From an uncultured Oscillospiraceae bacterium (GTDB lineage: Bacteria; Bacillota; Clostridia; Oscillospirales; Oscillospiraceae), in NCBI GenBank assembly GCA_934661715.1, contig CAKUJL010000066.1, positions 1-7,807 on the forward strand: DNA of 7,807 nucleotides, given 5' to 3'. Position numbers and translations under genes: made by a program. Each line of letters opens with the position of its first letter. Positions within the stretch are counted from its first letter, which is position 1. This document shows positions 1-4,989 of this stretch, piece after piece. The notes under the pieces are model-generated. The model made no database searches and had not been told where the DNA came from. It saw nothing but the letters and a program-made list of their open reading frames with translations.

Positions 1-412
1 TCACAAACACGAGCAGCATCACGCCGATGATGACGCTTCCGAACACCGCCAGCGGAATGAAGCCTGCGGCCAGCACGATGCCCACGGCGATCGCCCAGAA
101 CAAAAACGCAATGTCCAGCGGCTCTTTGATCGCCGTGCGGAAGCGAACGATGGACAGTGCGCCGACCATGCCGAGGGACAAGACGACGTTCGACGTCACG
201 GCCAGAATGACCAGCGTCGTGATCATCGTCAGCGCAACCAGCGTCACGCCGAAGCTCGACGAATACATCACGCCCTGATACGTCTTTTTATACACCAGAA
301 AAATGAACATGCCGAGCCCGAAGGCCAGCGCCAGCGCGAGCACCATGTCAAAAAGGCTCACCGCCGTCACGTTCTCCAGAAAGCTGGATTTGAAAATGTC
401 ATTGAATGTCAT
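1..412 (-). CDS. DUF4956 family membrane protein (3' end outside window)
   Basis: The reading frame opens with ATG at 412 and stays open to the window edge, giving 137 residues without a stop; the C-terminus is missing. AAGGAG lies 8 bases before the ATG. I recognise DUF4956 from the conserved block GALSIVRFRTAIKEPLD at residues 84-100 and from the hydrophobic layout: a short amphipathic N-terminus, then likely membrane helices at about 20-42, 55-75, 101-118 and 119-137. A basic, tyrosine-containing loop (YKKTYQG, 41-47) follows helix 1. The family has no established biochemical role that I know of, but it commonly sits beside VTC-domain genes, as here: the VTC gene ends only 24 bases upstream, so the two are almost certainly one operon. 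A membrane partner that anchors the VTC enzyme or handles its product is inference. Family call is secure; function is open. Confidence 0.88.
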   Translation of the reverse strand, partial: MTFNDIFKSSFLENVTAVSLFDMVLALALAFGLGMFIFLVYKKTYQGVMYSSSFGVTLVALTMITTLVILAVTSNVVLSLGMVGALSIVRFRTAIKEPLDIAFLFWAIAVGIVLAAGFIPLAVFGSVIIGVMLLVFV

Positions 413-436
413 AGCTGCTTCTCCTTCATAAAGTTT

Positions 437-1111
437 TCAGTCATAGCTGCGGCAGGCCGCGTATTTGGAAAAGGCCGAAGAGCGCCGTCCGGGCAGCTGC
501 ACGAGGTCTCGCACCGCGTCGGGCAGAAACGCGTCCCACTTCACCTCCAAAATCGCGGGGCTGTCCGGCACGGGAATGGTGGGACAGGCCGCGTTCAGAA
601 AGTCCGTACAGGAAAGGCCCGTGCGGATGTTGTAGTCCAGCGTCACGCGCACATTGCCGGGAGAATACACAAAGGGCTCTCTTGTGTAGTCGACGATGGT
701 TTTCGGGCGCAGGCGCTGCGTGCGCATTTTGCTGTAGAGCTCGACGATGAGCGGCGCCTCGCTCCCGGCCATCCACGAAAGTTCGCCGTTTACGATCGAT
801 TGCGCCTGCTCCGGGGTGAGTACAGCCATGTCCTTCCGGCCGAGTCCCGCGAGCTTTGATTTCTTTTCCAGATGGATGCAGGACGTGTCCGCGTTATAGT
901 ACCGGATGCGGAACTTTTCGCGCCGCGACACGCCGTCGAGCTTTTCGCGCAGGGCTTTGTCCTCCGGCGTGTCAAAATACAGGCTGCGGATGAGATATTG
1001 TCCATCCACCGCGTGCGGGTCAGGCTTCAGTACGCACGAAAGCCGCTGGCGCAGAACGAGCAGGTCCGGCCCGCTCACTTCGATCTTCCATTCATGACGA
1101 TAGTCCGTCAT
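437..1111 (-). CDS. VTC-domain (polyphosphate polymerase-like) protein
   Basis: This 224-residue soluble protein matches the catalytic VTC domain, a tunnel-fold family whose yeast member Vtc4 makes polyphosphate from ATP. Family blocks appear in order: RHEWK (5-9), IRSLYFDT (41-48), REKFRIRYY (64-72), HLEKKSK (80-86), VDYTREPF (140-147), VRVTLDYNIRT (154-164), ILEVKWDAFLPD (187-198) and SAFSKYAACR (212-221). The alternating basic residues of KFRIR, the EKK triad, the acidic residue of LEVK and the late SKY lysine are the kinds of residues that line the triphosphate tunnel in this fold. An upstream in-frame ATG at 1156 exists, but the ATG at 1111 has AAAGGAGG 7 bases upstream and begins just before the conserved RHEWK. 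No SPX or membrane part is present; the DUF4956 protein downstream could supply the membrane component. Bacterial members are largely untested, so polyphosphate synthesis is inferred. Confidence 0.9.
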   Translation of the reverse strand: MTDYRHEWKIEVSGPDLLVLRQRLSCVLKPDPHAVDGQYLIRSLYFDTPEDKALREKLDGVSRREKFRIRYYNADTSCIHLEKKSKLAGLGRKDMAVLTPEQAQSIVNGELSWMAGSEAPLIVELYSKMRTQRLRPKTIVDYTREPFVYSPGNVRVTLDYNIRTGLSCTDFLNAACPTIPVPDSPAILEVKWDAFLPDAVRDLVQLPGRRSSAFSKYAACRSYD

Positions 1112-1151
1112 GCCGCTTCCTCCTTTCAGCGTTCGTTGATTTACGGGCATA

Positions 1152-1184
1152 AGCATAGCACCGGAGGCTGAAAGGAGTCTGAAA
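1152..1184 (-). promoter_or_regulatory. Promoter of VTC/DUF4956 operon with 11-base-period operator
   Basis: Reading leftward, TTTCAG (1184-1179) and TTTCAG (1173-1168) are separated by 5 bases. After exactly 10 more bases comes TATGCT (1157-1152), a plausible -10. No -35 hexamer exists at the standard distance (AGACTC sits there). Two direct half-sites with an 11-base period placed about 10 bases upstream of the -10 are the standard geometry for activation by OmpR/PhoB-class regulators (Pho box; CiaR sites). The predicted transcript starts near 1145, about 34 bases before the VTC start codon. Confidence 0.55.
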
Positions 1185-1198
1185 AACCGAACTGCTTC

Positions 1199-1216
1199 CT
1201 GTAAACAAACTGTAAA
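1199..1216. promoter_or_regulatory. Pho-box-like direct repeat in divergent region
   Basis: CTGTAAA occurs at 1199-1205 and again at 1210-1216, separated by CAAA: a 7-4-7 layout with an 11-base period. On the other strand it reads TTTACAgtttgTTTACA. The layout resembles the enterobacterial Pho box (CTGTNAN repeated) and the Bacillus PhoP box (TT-A-A repeats, 5-base gap). It lies midway between the two promoter-proximal repeat pairs and has no good -10 at the right distance on either strand, so it may be an auxiliary binding site. Binding by the neighbouring regulator is inferred. Confidence 0.45.
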
Positions 1217-1223
1217 TAGAAAT

Positions 1224-1259
1224 TTTCAGCTTCCGTTCAGCTTCGTGTGATAGTATACT
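1224..1259 (+). promoter_or_regulatory. Promoter of the two-component operon with 11-base-period operator
   Basis: TTTCAG (1224-1229) and GTTCAG (1235-1240) form a direct repeat with a 5-base gap; the longer unit TTCAGCTTC is exactly repeated at 1225-1233 and 1236-1244. Downstream lies TATACT (1254-1259), a five-of-six match to the -10 consensus, 13 bases after the repeat; the overlapping TAGTAT (1251-1256) would be 10 bases away. The sequence at the -35 position (TTCCGT) is weak, as expected for an activator-dependent promoter. The -10 lies inside the perfect 10-base palindrome TAGTATACTA (1251-1260). Transcription would begin near 1266, right at the foot of the first leader hairpin. The repeat matches the half-sites of the divergent promoter, which supports autoregulation. 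Confidence 0.55.
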
Positions 1260-1267
1260 AATACTGT

Positions 1268-1348
1268 TTTCTGATGAAATTCTTTCATCAGAAAGGTTCC
1301 GCCTTTGGCGTAACCGATCTCGCGTTTTTCGAATAAAAACGCGAGATC
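1268..1348 (+). other. Three abutting stem-loops at the 5' end of the regulator leader
   Basis: Three hairpins follow each other without a spacer base. The first is a perfect 12-pair stem (1268-1279 with 1283-1294) and a 3-base loop. The second pairs GGTT-CGCC with GGCG-AACC (1295-1303 with 1307-1315) around one C-T mismatch and a TTT loop. The third is a perfect 14-pair stem (1316-1329 with 1335-1348) with loop CGAAT. None is followed by a T-run on either strand, so they are not ordinary terminators. If the promoter at 1254-1259 is right, they form the extreme 5' end of the regulator mRNA. They could be an mRNA-protecting leader, a structured RNA, a dispersed palindromic repeat or DNA cruciform sites; the sequence alone does not decide. 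Confidence 0.8.
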
Positions 1349-1358
1349 TCGTCTCATA

Positions 1359-1416
1359 CTGATCTTCATATGAAAAACTTCCATTCTGTGAATGAAAGTT
1401 TTTCATTGAATATCAG
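1359..1416 (+). other. Long imperfect stem-loop before the response regulator
   Basis: A fourth hairpin pairs CTGAT (1359-1363) with ATCAG (1412-1416), TTCA (1365-1368) with TGAA (1407-1410), an 11-base arm 1370-1380 with 1396-1406, and CATTC (1382-1386) with GAATG (1390-1394), closing on a TGT loop. That is 25 pairs interrupted by two mismatches and one bulged base. It ends 15 bases before the Shine-Dalgarno sequence at 1432-1439, so the ribosome site stays outside the stem. Only 10 bases separate it from the preceding hairpin. Confidence 0.75.
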
Positions 1417-1417
1417 C

Positions 1418-1439
1418 ATGAAAGAAGGCTGAAAGGAAG
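1418..1439 (+). promoter_or_regulatory. Response regulator ribosome binding site overlapping another 11-base repeat
   Basis: AAAGGAAG (1432-1439) is the Shine-Dalgarno sequence and sits 8 bases before ATG at 1448. This argues against the GTG at 1439, which would overlap the site itself. ATGAAAG (1418-1424) and CTGAAAG (1429-1435) repeat with an 11-base period and resemble the operator half-sites upstream, but purine-rich ribosome sites produce such matches easily, so the operator reading is weak. Confidence 0.6.
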
Positions 1440-1447
1440 TGCCGCAA

Positions 1448-2125
1448 ATGAAAATTCTGATTGTGGAAGACGAGGTCCTGCTTGCCGATACGCTAAAGGA
1501 CGCGCTCGAAAAGAAGGGCTTTTCGGTCGAGACCGCGTATGACGGCGAGACGGGAAAGGAATACGCCGAGCTCGGGGTCTACGATCTGCTGATTTTAGAT
1601 GTGATGATGCCGAAGCTGGGTGGCTATGATCTGGCAAGGCAGGTGCGCAGAAGCCGCTGCGCCACGCCGATTCTGATGCTGACGGCCAAATCCAATCTGG
1701 AAGACCGCATCGAGGGGCTCAACGCGGGCGCGGACTATTATCTCACGAAGCCCTTTGACATGCGTGAGCTCATGGCGTGCATCAACGCGCTGTTACGGCG
1801 GCAGGGCAATCAGGTCGACGAGCTGACCTTCGGCAACACCGCGCTCGACCTGTCCTCCGGCACGCTTGTGTGCGGGGAAAACTCCGTCCGGCTGTCGGCG
1901 AAGGAGTTTGACGTGATGCGGTTTCTGCTCCAATCGGGTCGGAACAACTTATCAAAAGAGGTGCTTCTGGCGAAGGTCTGGGGCTTTGACTCGAACGCGG
2001 TGGAGAACCACGTGGAGGTCTACGTGGGGTTTCTGCGCAAGAAGCTTGCGGCCATCGGCTCGAATGTGAAAATTGAGGCCGCGCGGAAGCTCGGGTATCA
2101 TCTGGAGGTGGAAAAGCCGTGCTGA
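1448..2125 (+). CDS. OmpR/PhoB-class response regulator
   Basis: The 225-residue protein is a typical two-domain transcription regulator. The receiver domain (1-118) has the acidic pair E7-D8, the phospho-accepting D51 in LILDVMMPK, T79 in LTAKS and K101 in LTKPFD. The C-terminal winged-helix DNA-binding domain (about 126-222) carries the transactivation-loop and recognition-helix region LSAKEFDVMRFLL and NHVEVYVGFLRKKL, and ends with the wing ARKLGYHLE. Length and layout are normal. I chose ATG 1448 over an upstream in-frame GTG because MKILIVEDE is the usual family start and the Shine-Dalgarno spacing fits. The kinase gene overlaps its last 7 bases, so the two form a cognate pair. Such regulators bind direct repeats of about 11-base period, which are present just upstream in the divergent promoter region. 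The DNA-binding domain resembles the CiaR/VncR side of the family as much as PhoB; I do not assign a named orthologue. Confidence 0.95.
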   Translation: MKILIVEDEVLLADTLKDALEKKGFSVETAYDGETGKEYAELGVYDLLILDVMMPKLGGYDLARQVRRSRCATPILMLTAKSNLEDRIEGLNAGADYYLTKPFDMRELMACINALLRRQGNQVDELTFGNTALDLSSGTLVCGENSVRLSAKEFDVMRFLLQSGRNNLSKEVLLAKVWGFDSNAVENHVEVYVGFLRKKLAAIGSNVKIEAARKLGYHLEVEKPC

Positions 2126-3330
2126 GAAGGCTGCGCGTCAAATTTGTGCTCATGATGATGACGCTCGTGACGCTGCTGCTGGGCAGCATTTTCGGCCTCA
2201 TCTACTATTTTACGGCGAACGATCTGGCGCAGAGCAGCTTTGAAATGATGCAGACCGTCGCCATGCGCCCCACGCGACCCGAGCGGCCTGGCGATGTGCC
2301 CGAGCAGGTGCAGCTGCCGTTTTTCGTCGTGCAGATCTCCCGGACGGGTGCGCTTACCGCGGACGGCAGCGAAATTTACGATCTTTCGGACGAAGACTTT
2401 TTAAGAACGCTCGTCCTCGCCGCCGAAAATACCGGAGAAAACAGCGCCCTGCTCAAGACCTACCGTCTGCGCTTTTTCAGAGCCGTCACGCCGGACGGGG
2501 AAAAGTACGTCTTTGCGGACACCGGCGTCGAGCAGGCGACGCTCAAGGGCCTCGTCCGGACGAGTCTTCTCATCGGCATCGGGAGTCTGGCGGCGTTTTT
2601 CCTCTTGAGCCTGTTTTTTGCAAGGTGGGCCGTGCGCCCCATCGAAAAAGCGTGGGATCAGCAGCGGCAGTTTGTGGCCGACGCGTCGCACGAGCTCAAA
2701 ACGCCGCTGGCCGTGATCCTGACGAACGCCGAGCTTCTGGAATCTGTGGACGAACCGGCGGACCGGGCACGGTTTTCTTCGAACGTGCGCACCGCGGCAG
2801 TGCAGATGCGCTCTCTTGTGACGGGGCTTTTGGACCTGGCCCGGTCCGATCAGGCAAAGCTTCCCGCGGCAAGGACGCGCTTTTCGTGGAGCCGGTCGGT
2901 GAGCGAGTCGTGCCTGCCGTTTGAGCCGGCCTTTTTTGAACGCGGACTGGATTTTTCGTATGAGATAGAGCCTGAGCTGTTTGTCTCGGGAGATGAAAGT
3001 CAGCTGCGGCGCTGCACGGACATTTTGCTCGATAACGCGCAGAAATACGCGCAATCCGGAAGCGCCGTGCGCCTCACGCTTAGGATCCGCGGCAAAAACC
3101 GCGCAAGGCTCTGCGTCTTTTCCGGCGGCCAGCCGCTGGTGCCAGAGGACTGCCGCAAAATTTTTGAGCGCTTTCATCGCCTCGACAGCGCCCGCAGCCG
3201 CGACGGCAGCTACGGCCTCGGCCTTTCTATCGCCGAAAGCCTCGTCAAGCAGGCTGGCGGCAGGATCTGGGCCGAACCGGCAGACGGCGGAAACTGCTTT
3301 TTCATCGAGCTGCCCCTTTGCAGGGAATAG
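2119..3330 (+). CDS. Sensor histidine kinase, cognate partner of the regulator
   Basis: This 403-residue membrane kinase starts at GTG 2119, within the end of the regulator gene, with GGAGGTG 8 bases upstream. Membrane helix 1 spans about 8-32, then an extracytoplasmic sensor of about 110 residues (33-144) with no family I recognise, then helix 2 (about 147-168). There is barely a HAMP domain: the H-box follows almost at once, with the phospho-accepting H191 in FVADASHELKTPLAVI. The ATPase domain has the N-box ILLDNAQKYA (302-311, N306), the F-box KIFERFHRLD (347-356) and the G2 box GSYGLGLS (363-370). The G1 box is odd: DxGxG is replaced by FSGGQPL (334-340), so the Asp that normally contacts adenine is Ser or Gly. 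Related kinases with SNTG at this place are active, so loss of function does not follow. The signal sensed is unknown; envelope stress or phosphate are guesses from the context. Confidence 0.93.
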   Translation: MLRRLRVKFVLMMMTLVTLLLGSIFGLIYYFTANDLAQSSFEMMQTVAMRPTRPERPGDVPEQVQLPFFVVQISRTGALTADGSEIYDLSDEDFLRTLVLAAENTGENSALLKTYRLRFFRAVTPDGEKYVFADTGVEQATLKGLVRTSLLIGIGSLAAFFLLSLFFARWAVRPIEKAWDQQRQFVADASHELKTPLAVILTNAELLESVDEPADRARFSSNVRTAAVQMRSLVTGLLDLARSDQAKLPAARTRFSWSRSVSESCLPFEPAFFERGLDFSYEIEPELFVSGDESQLRRCTDILLDNAQKYAQSGSAVRLTLRIRGKNRARLCVFSGGQPLVPEDCRKIFERFHRLDSARSRDGSYGLGLSIAESLVKQAGGRIWAEPADGGNCFFIELPLCRE

Positions 3331-3344
3331 AAAAGCCCGAACGC

Positions 3345-3380
3345 AAAAAATCTGCCGCTCTTTTGAGCGGCAGATTTTCT
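3345..3380. terminator. Bidirectional intrinsic terminator between convergent genes
   Basis: A perfect 14-pair stem (3347-3360 with 3365-3378) closes on a TTTT loop. Its right arm ends in TTTTCT, serving the kinase transcript. Its left flank is a run of six A (3345-3350), which reads as a U-tract for the leftward glycosylase transcript. It lies in the short gap between the two stop codons (3330 and 3405). Confidence 0.9.
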
Positions 3381-3404
3381 ATGTATCCGGGTCTGCTTTT
3401 CTCA

Positions 3405-3905
3405 TCAGGTTTCGCGAAGATACGGCAAAATCGCCCTCCAGTGCTCGACCAGCCGGTCGAGGCCATACGCGGCGTTGGCGGGGCTTGTGGACGGAAGCGC
3501 GACGGCAGAAATGCCGGTCTGCTTTTCCTGATAGCGCACGTACAGCCGGAAGGCGGTCTGGCCGTTGCAGAAGACGGCGCGGATGTTGGCGGTGTCCAAA
3601 ATCGCCTGAAGGTCGGTGGGCACGGCGCTGCGGATAGAGCTGTCGCTCGAGCCTTCGATGCGGCACGAGGCGATGACGTCCCAGAGCGCGACGCGGTGAG
3701 AAAGCAGCATCCGCTTCTTTTCGTCGATGGTCGAAGGGCAGTCGACGTCCAGCACGGCGCTTACGACCTTCCAGAACCGGTTCTGCGGGTGGCCGTAGAA
3801 AAACGCAGTCTCGCGCGATTTGACCGACGGAAACGAGCCGAGAATCAGAATTCTGGAGCGCTCGTCAAACACCGGCGCGATCGGGTGGAAGATGGCTTCC
3901 GTCAC
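3405..3905 (-). CDS. Hypoxanthine-DNA glycosylase (UDG superfamily family 6)
   Basis: The 166-residue protein would remove deaminated adenine (hypoxanthine) from DNA as the first step of base excision repair. Recognition rests on the block ILGSFPSVKSRETAFFYGHP (20-40 region), immediately followed by QNRFWK, then LWDVI (74-78), VFCNG (111-115) and LPSTSPAN (137-144), typical of the family 6 hypoxanthine glycosylases of clostridia and methanogens. N42 in HPQNRFW and N114 in FCNG are the likely active-site asparagines by family analogy. The start is GTG at 3905, which shares the bases GTGA with the stop of the upstream aldolase gene. No clear Shine-Dalgarno precedes it, so translational coupling is likely. 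The N-terminus matches the family well at this start and the length is normal. The pairing with an aldolase seems positional rather than functional. Confidence 0.9.
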   Translation of the reverse strand: MTEAIFHPIAPVFDERSRILILGSFPSVKSRETAFFYGHPQNRFWKVVSAVLDVDCPSTIDEKKRMLLSHRVALWDVIASCRIEGSSDSSIRSAVPTDLQAILDTANIRAVFCNGQTAFRLYVRYQEKQTGISAVALPSTSPANAAYGLDRLVEHWRAILPYLRET

Positions 3906-4924
3906 AGCCGGGCGATCAGCGCGTCGACGGATGCTTCCTTCGTCGCCCAGGAGCAGACAAAGCGCATGGCCTCGTGCTCATCGTCCACATGGCCGAAGGC
4001 CTCAAATGAGAAGTCCTTTTCCAGTTCCGCGATCTTTTCGTGGCTCAGGACGATGAAAACCTGATTCGTGGGGGAATCTGCGTACAGTGTGTAGCCCTTC
4101 TCCACGGCTGCTTTGGCGATGCGCTGCGCCTGCGTGACCGCGTGCTGCGCCATCTTCAGCCACAGGCCGTCTTCAAAGTACGCGCCGAACTGCACGCCGA
4201 AGAGGAAGCCCTTTGCGAACATGCCGCCGCGCTGCTTGATCATGTTGCGGAAGTTCGCCTTGAGATCGTCGTTCGTGATGACGACCGCTTCGCCGAACAG
4301 CAAGCCGTTTTTCGTGCCGCCGATGTAAAACGCGTCGCAGTATTTGCCGAAGTCCGTGATATCGAGGTCGTTCCCCGCCGCGACAAGCGCCGCGGGCAGT
4401 CTCGCGCCGTCCAGAAACAGATAGAGCCCAAATTCCCGGCACACGTCGTGAAGCGCGGAGAGCTCTTCTTTTTTGTAGATCGTGCCGAGCTCGGTGGCGT
4501 CTGAAATGTAGACCATGCCGGGCTTTACCATGTGCTCGTCGGTGCCGTTTACATGGATGCGCATGACCTCGCGCACAAGCTGGGGCGTGAGCTTGCCATC
4601 TGGCGCGGGAATCGAGCAGACCTTGTGACCGGCCGATTCAATGGAGCCCGTCTCGTGGACGTTGATGTGGCCGGTTTCCGCGGCGATCACACCCTCCCAC
4701 GGACGAAGGGCGCGGGAGATGACGATGGTGTTTGCAAGCGTGCCGCCGGTCAGAAAATGCACGTCCGCGTCCGGGCAGGCGGTGAGCTTTCGGACGGTGT
4801 CTGCGGCTTGCGCACAGTATTTGTCCATGCTGTAGCCGCAGGTGGTGTCAAAATTGCTGCGCGAGAGGGCCTCGAGCACCTTCGGATGGGCGCCTTCGGA
4901 ATAGTCGTTGCGGAAGGAAATCAT
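3902..4924 (-). CDS. Threonine aldolase-family PLP enzyme
   Basis: The 340-residue protein belongs to the fold type I beta-eliminating lyase/threonine aldolase group, which cleaves L-threonine or L-allo-threonine to glycine and acetaldehyde. Visible marks are RNDYSEGAHP (5-14), the phosphate-binding TGGTLAN (59-65), H86 in ETGHINVHETG (likely ring-stacking histidine), SDATELGT (141-148), D172 in LFLDGARL (pairs with the pyridine nitrogen) and K205 in IGGTKNGLLFGEAVV (the PLP Schiff-base lysine). All key residues are present. ATG at 4924 is preceded by AAAGGAG 9 bases away, and a strong promoter lies further upstream at 4961-4989. The glycosylase gene overlaps its end by 4 bases. It is cytosolic, probably feeding glycine and one-carbon metabolism. 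Strict substrate preference cannot be read from sequence. Confidence 0.93.
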   Translation of the reverse strand: MISFRNDYSEGAHPKVLEALSRSNFDTTCGYSMDKYCAQAADTVRKLTACPDADVHFLTGGTLANTIVISRALRPWEGVIAAETGHINVHETGSIESAGHKVCSIPAPDGKLTPQLVREVMRIHVNGTDEHMVKPGMVYISDATELGTIYKKEELSALHDVCREFGLYLFLDGARLPAALVAAGNDLDITDFGKYCDAFYIGGTKNGLLFGEAVVITNDDLKANFRNMIKQRGGMFAKGFLFGVQFGAYFEDGLWLKMAQHAVTQAQRIAKAAVEKGYTLYADSPTNQVFIVLSHEKIAELEKDFSFEAFGHVDDEHEAMRFVCSWATKEASVDALIARL

Positions 4925-4960
4925 AAATTCCAGCTCCTTTTGTGTCGTTTTTCTACCTGT

Positions 4961-4989
4961 ATTGTATTGCGCGGCCCGGCAAAAGTCAA
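4961..4989 (-). promoter_or_regulatory. Sigma-A-type promoter for the aldolase/glycosylase operon
   Basis: Reading leftward, TTGACT (4989-4984) and TACAAT (4966-4961) are separated by exactly 17 bases. Each hexamer matches five of six consensus positions, the best promoter in the window. The -35 box contains the TGA stop (4988-4986) of the flippase gene. Transcription should begin near 4954, giving a leader of about 30 bases with the aldolase Shine-Dalgarno. No operator or terminator is seen around it. Confidence 0.85.

Noticed and set aside
437..1156. Earlier ATG start at 1156 for the VTC gene
   Set aside because: It overlaps the predicted -10 and would start before the predicted transcript; ATG 1111 has an excellent ribosome site and fits the family's N-terminus.
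1120..1177. 11-base inverted repeat (1120-1130 with 1167-1177) as an mRNA hairpin at the VTC ribosome site
   Set aside because: The distal arm lies upstream of the predicted transcript start, so the RNA would not contain both arms; the match is explained by an operator half-site and a ribosome site sharing CTGAAAGG.
1316..1348. Perfect 14-pair hairpin as an intrinsic terminator
   Set aside because: The T-run is inside the stem rather than after it on both strands, and it would cut off the regulator mRNA near its start.
1092..1406. 104-codon leftward open frame across the divergent intergenic region
   Set aside because: It runs through the hairpins and operators, overlaps the VTC start in another frame, has no ribosome site, and its predicted product is low-complexity and basic without any family feature.
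1268..1416. CRISPR-like repeat array
   Set aside because: The consecutive hairpins differ in sequence and length, with no repeat-spacer periodicity and no cas genes.
2401..3177. 258-codon leftward open frame opposite the kinase gene
   Set aside because: The kinase on the other strand has all its conserved boxes; the shadow product has no recognisable motif.
3318..4064. 248-codon rightward open frame over the glycosylase
   Set aside because: It crosses the bidirectional terminator and lies opposite two clear enzyme genes.
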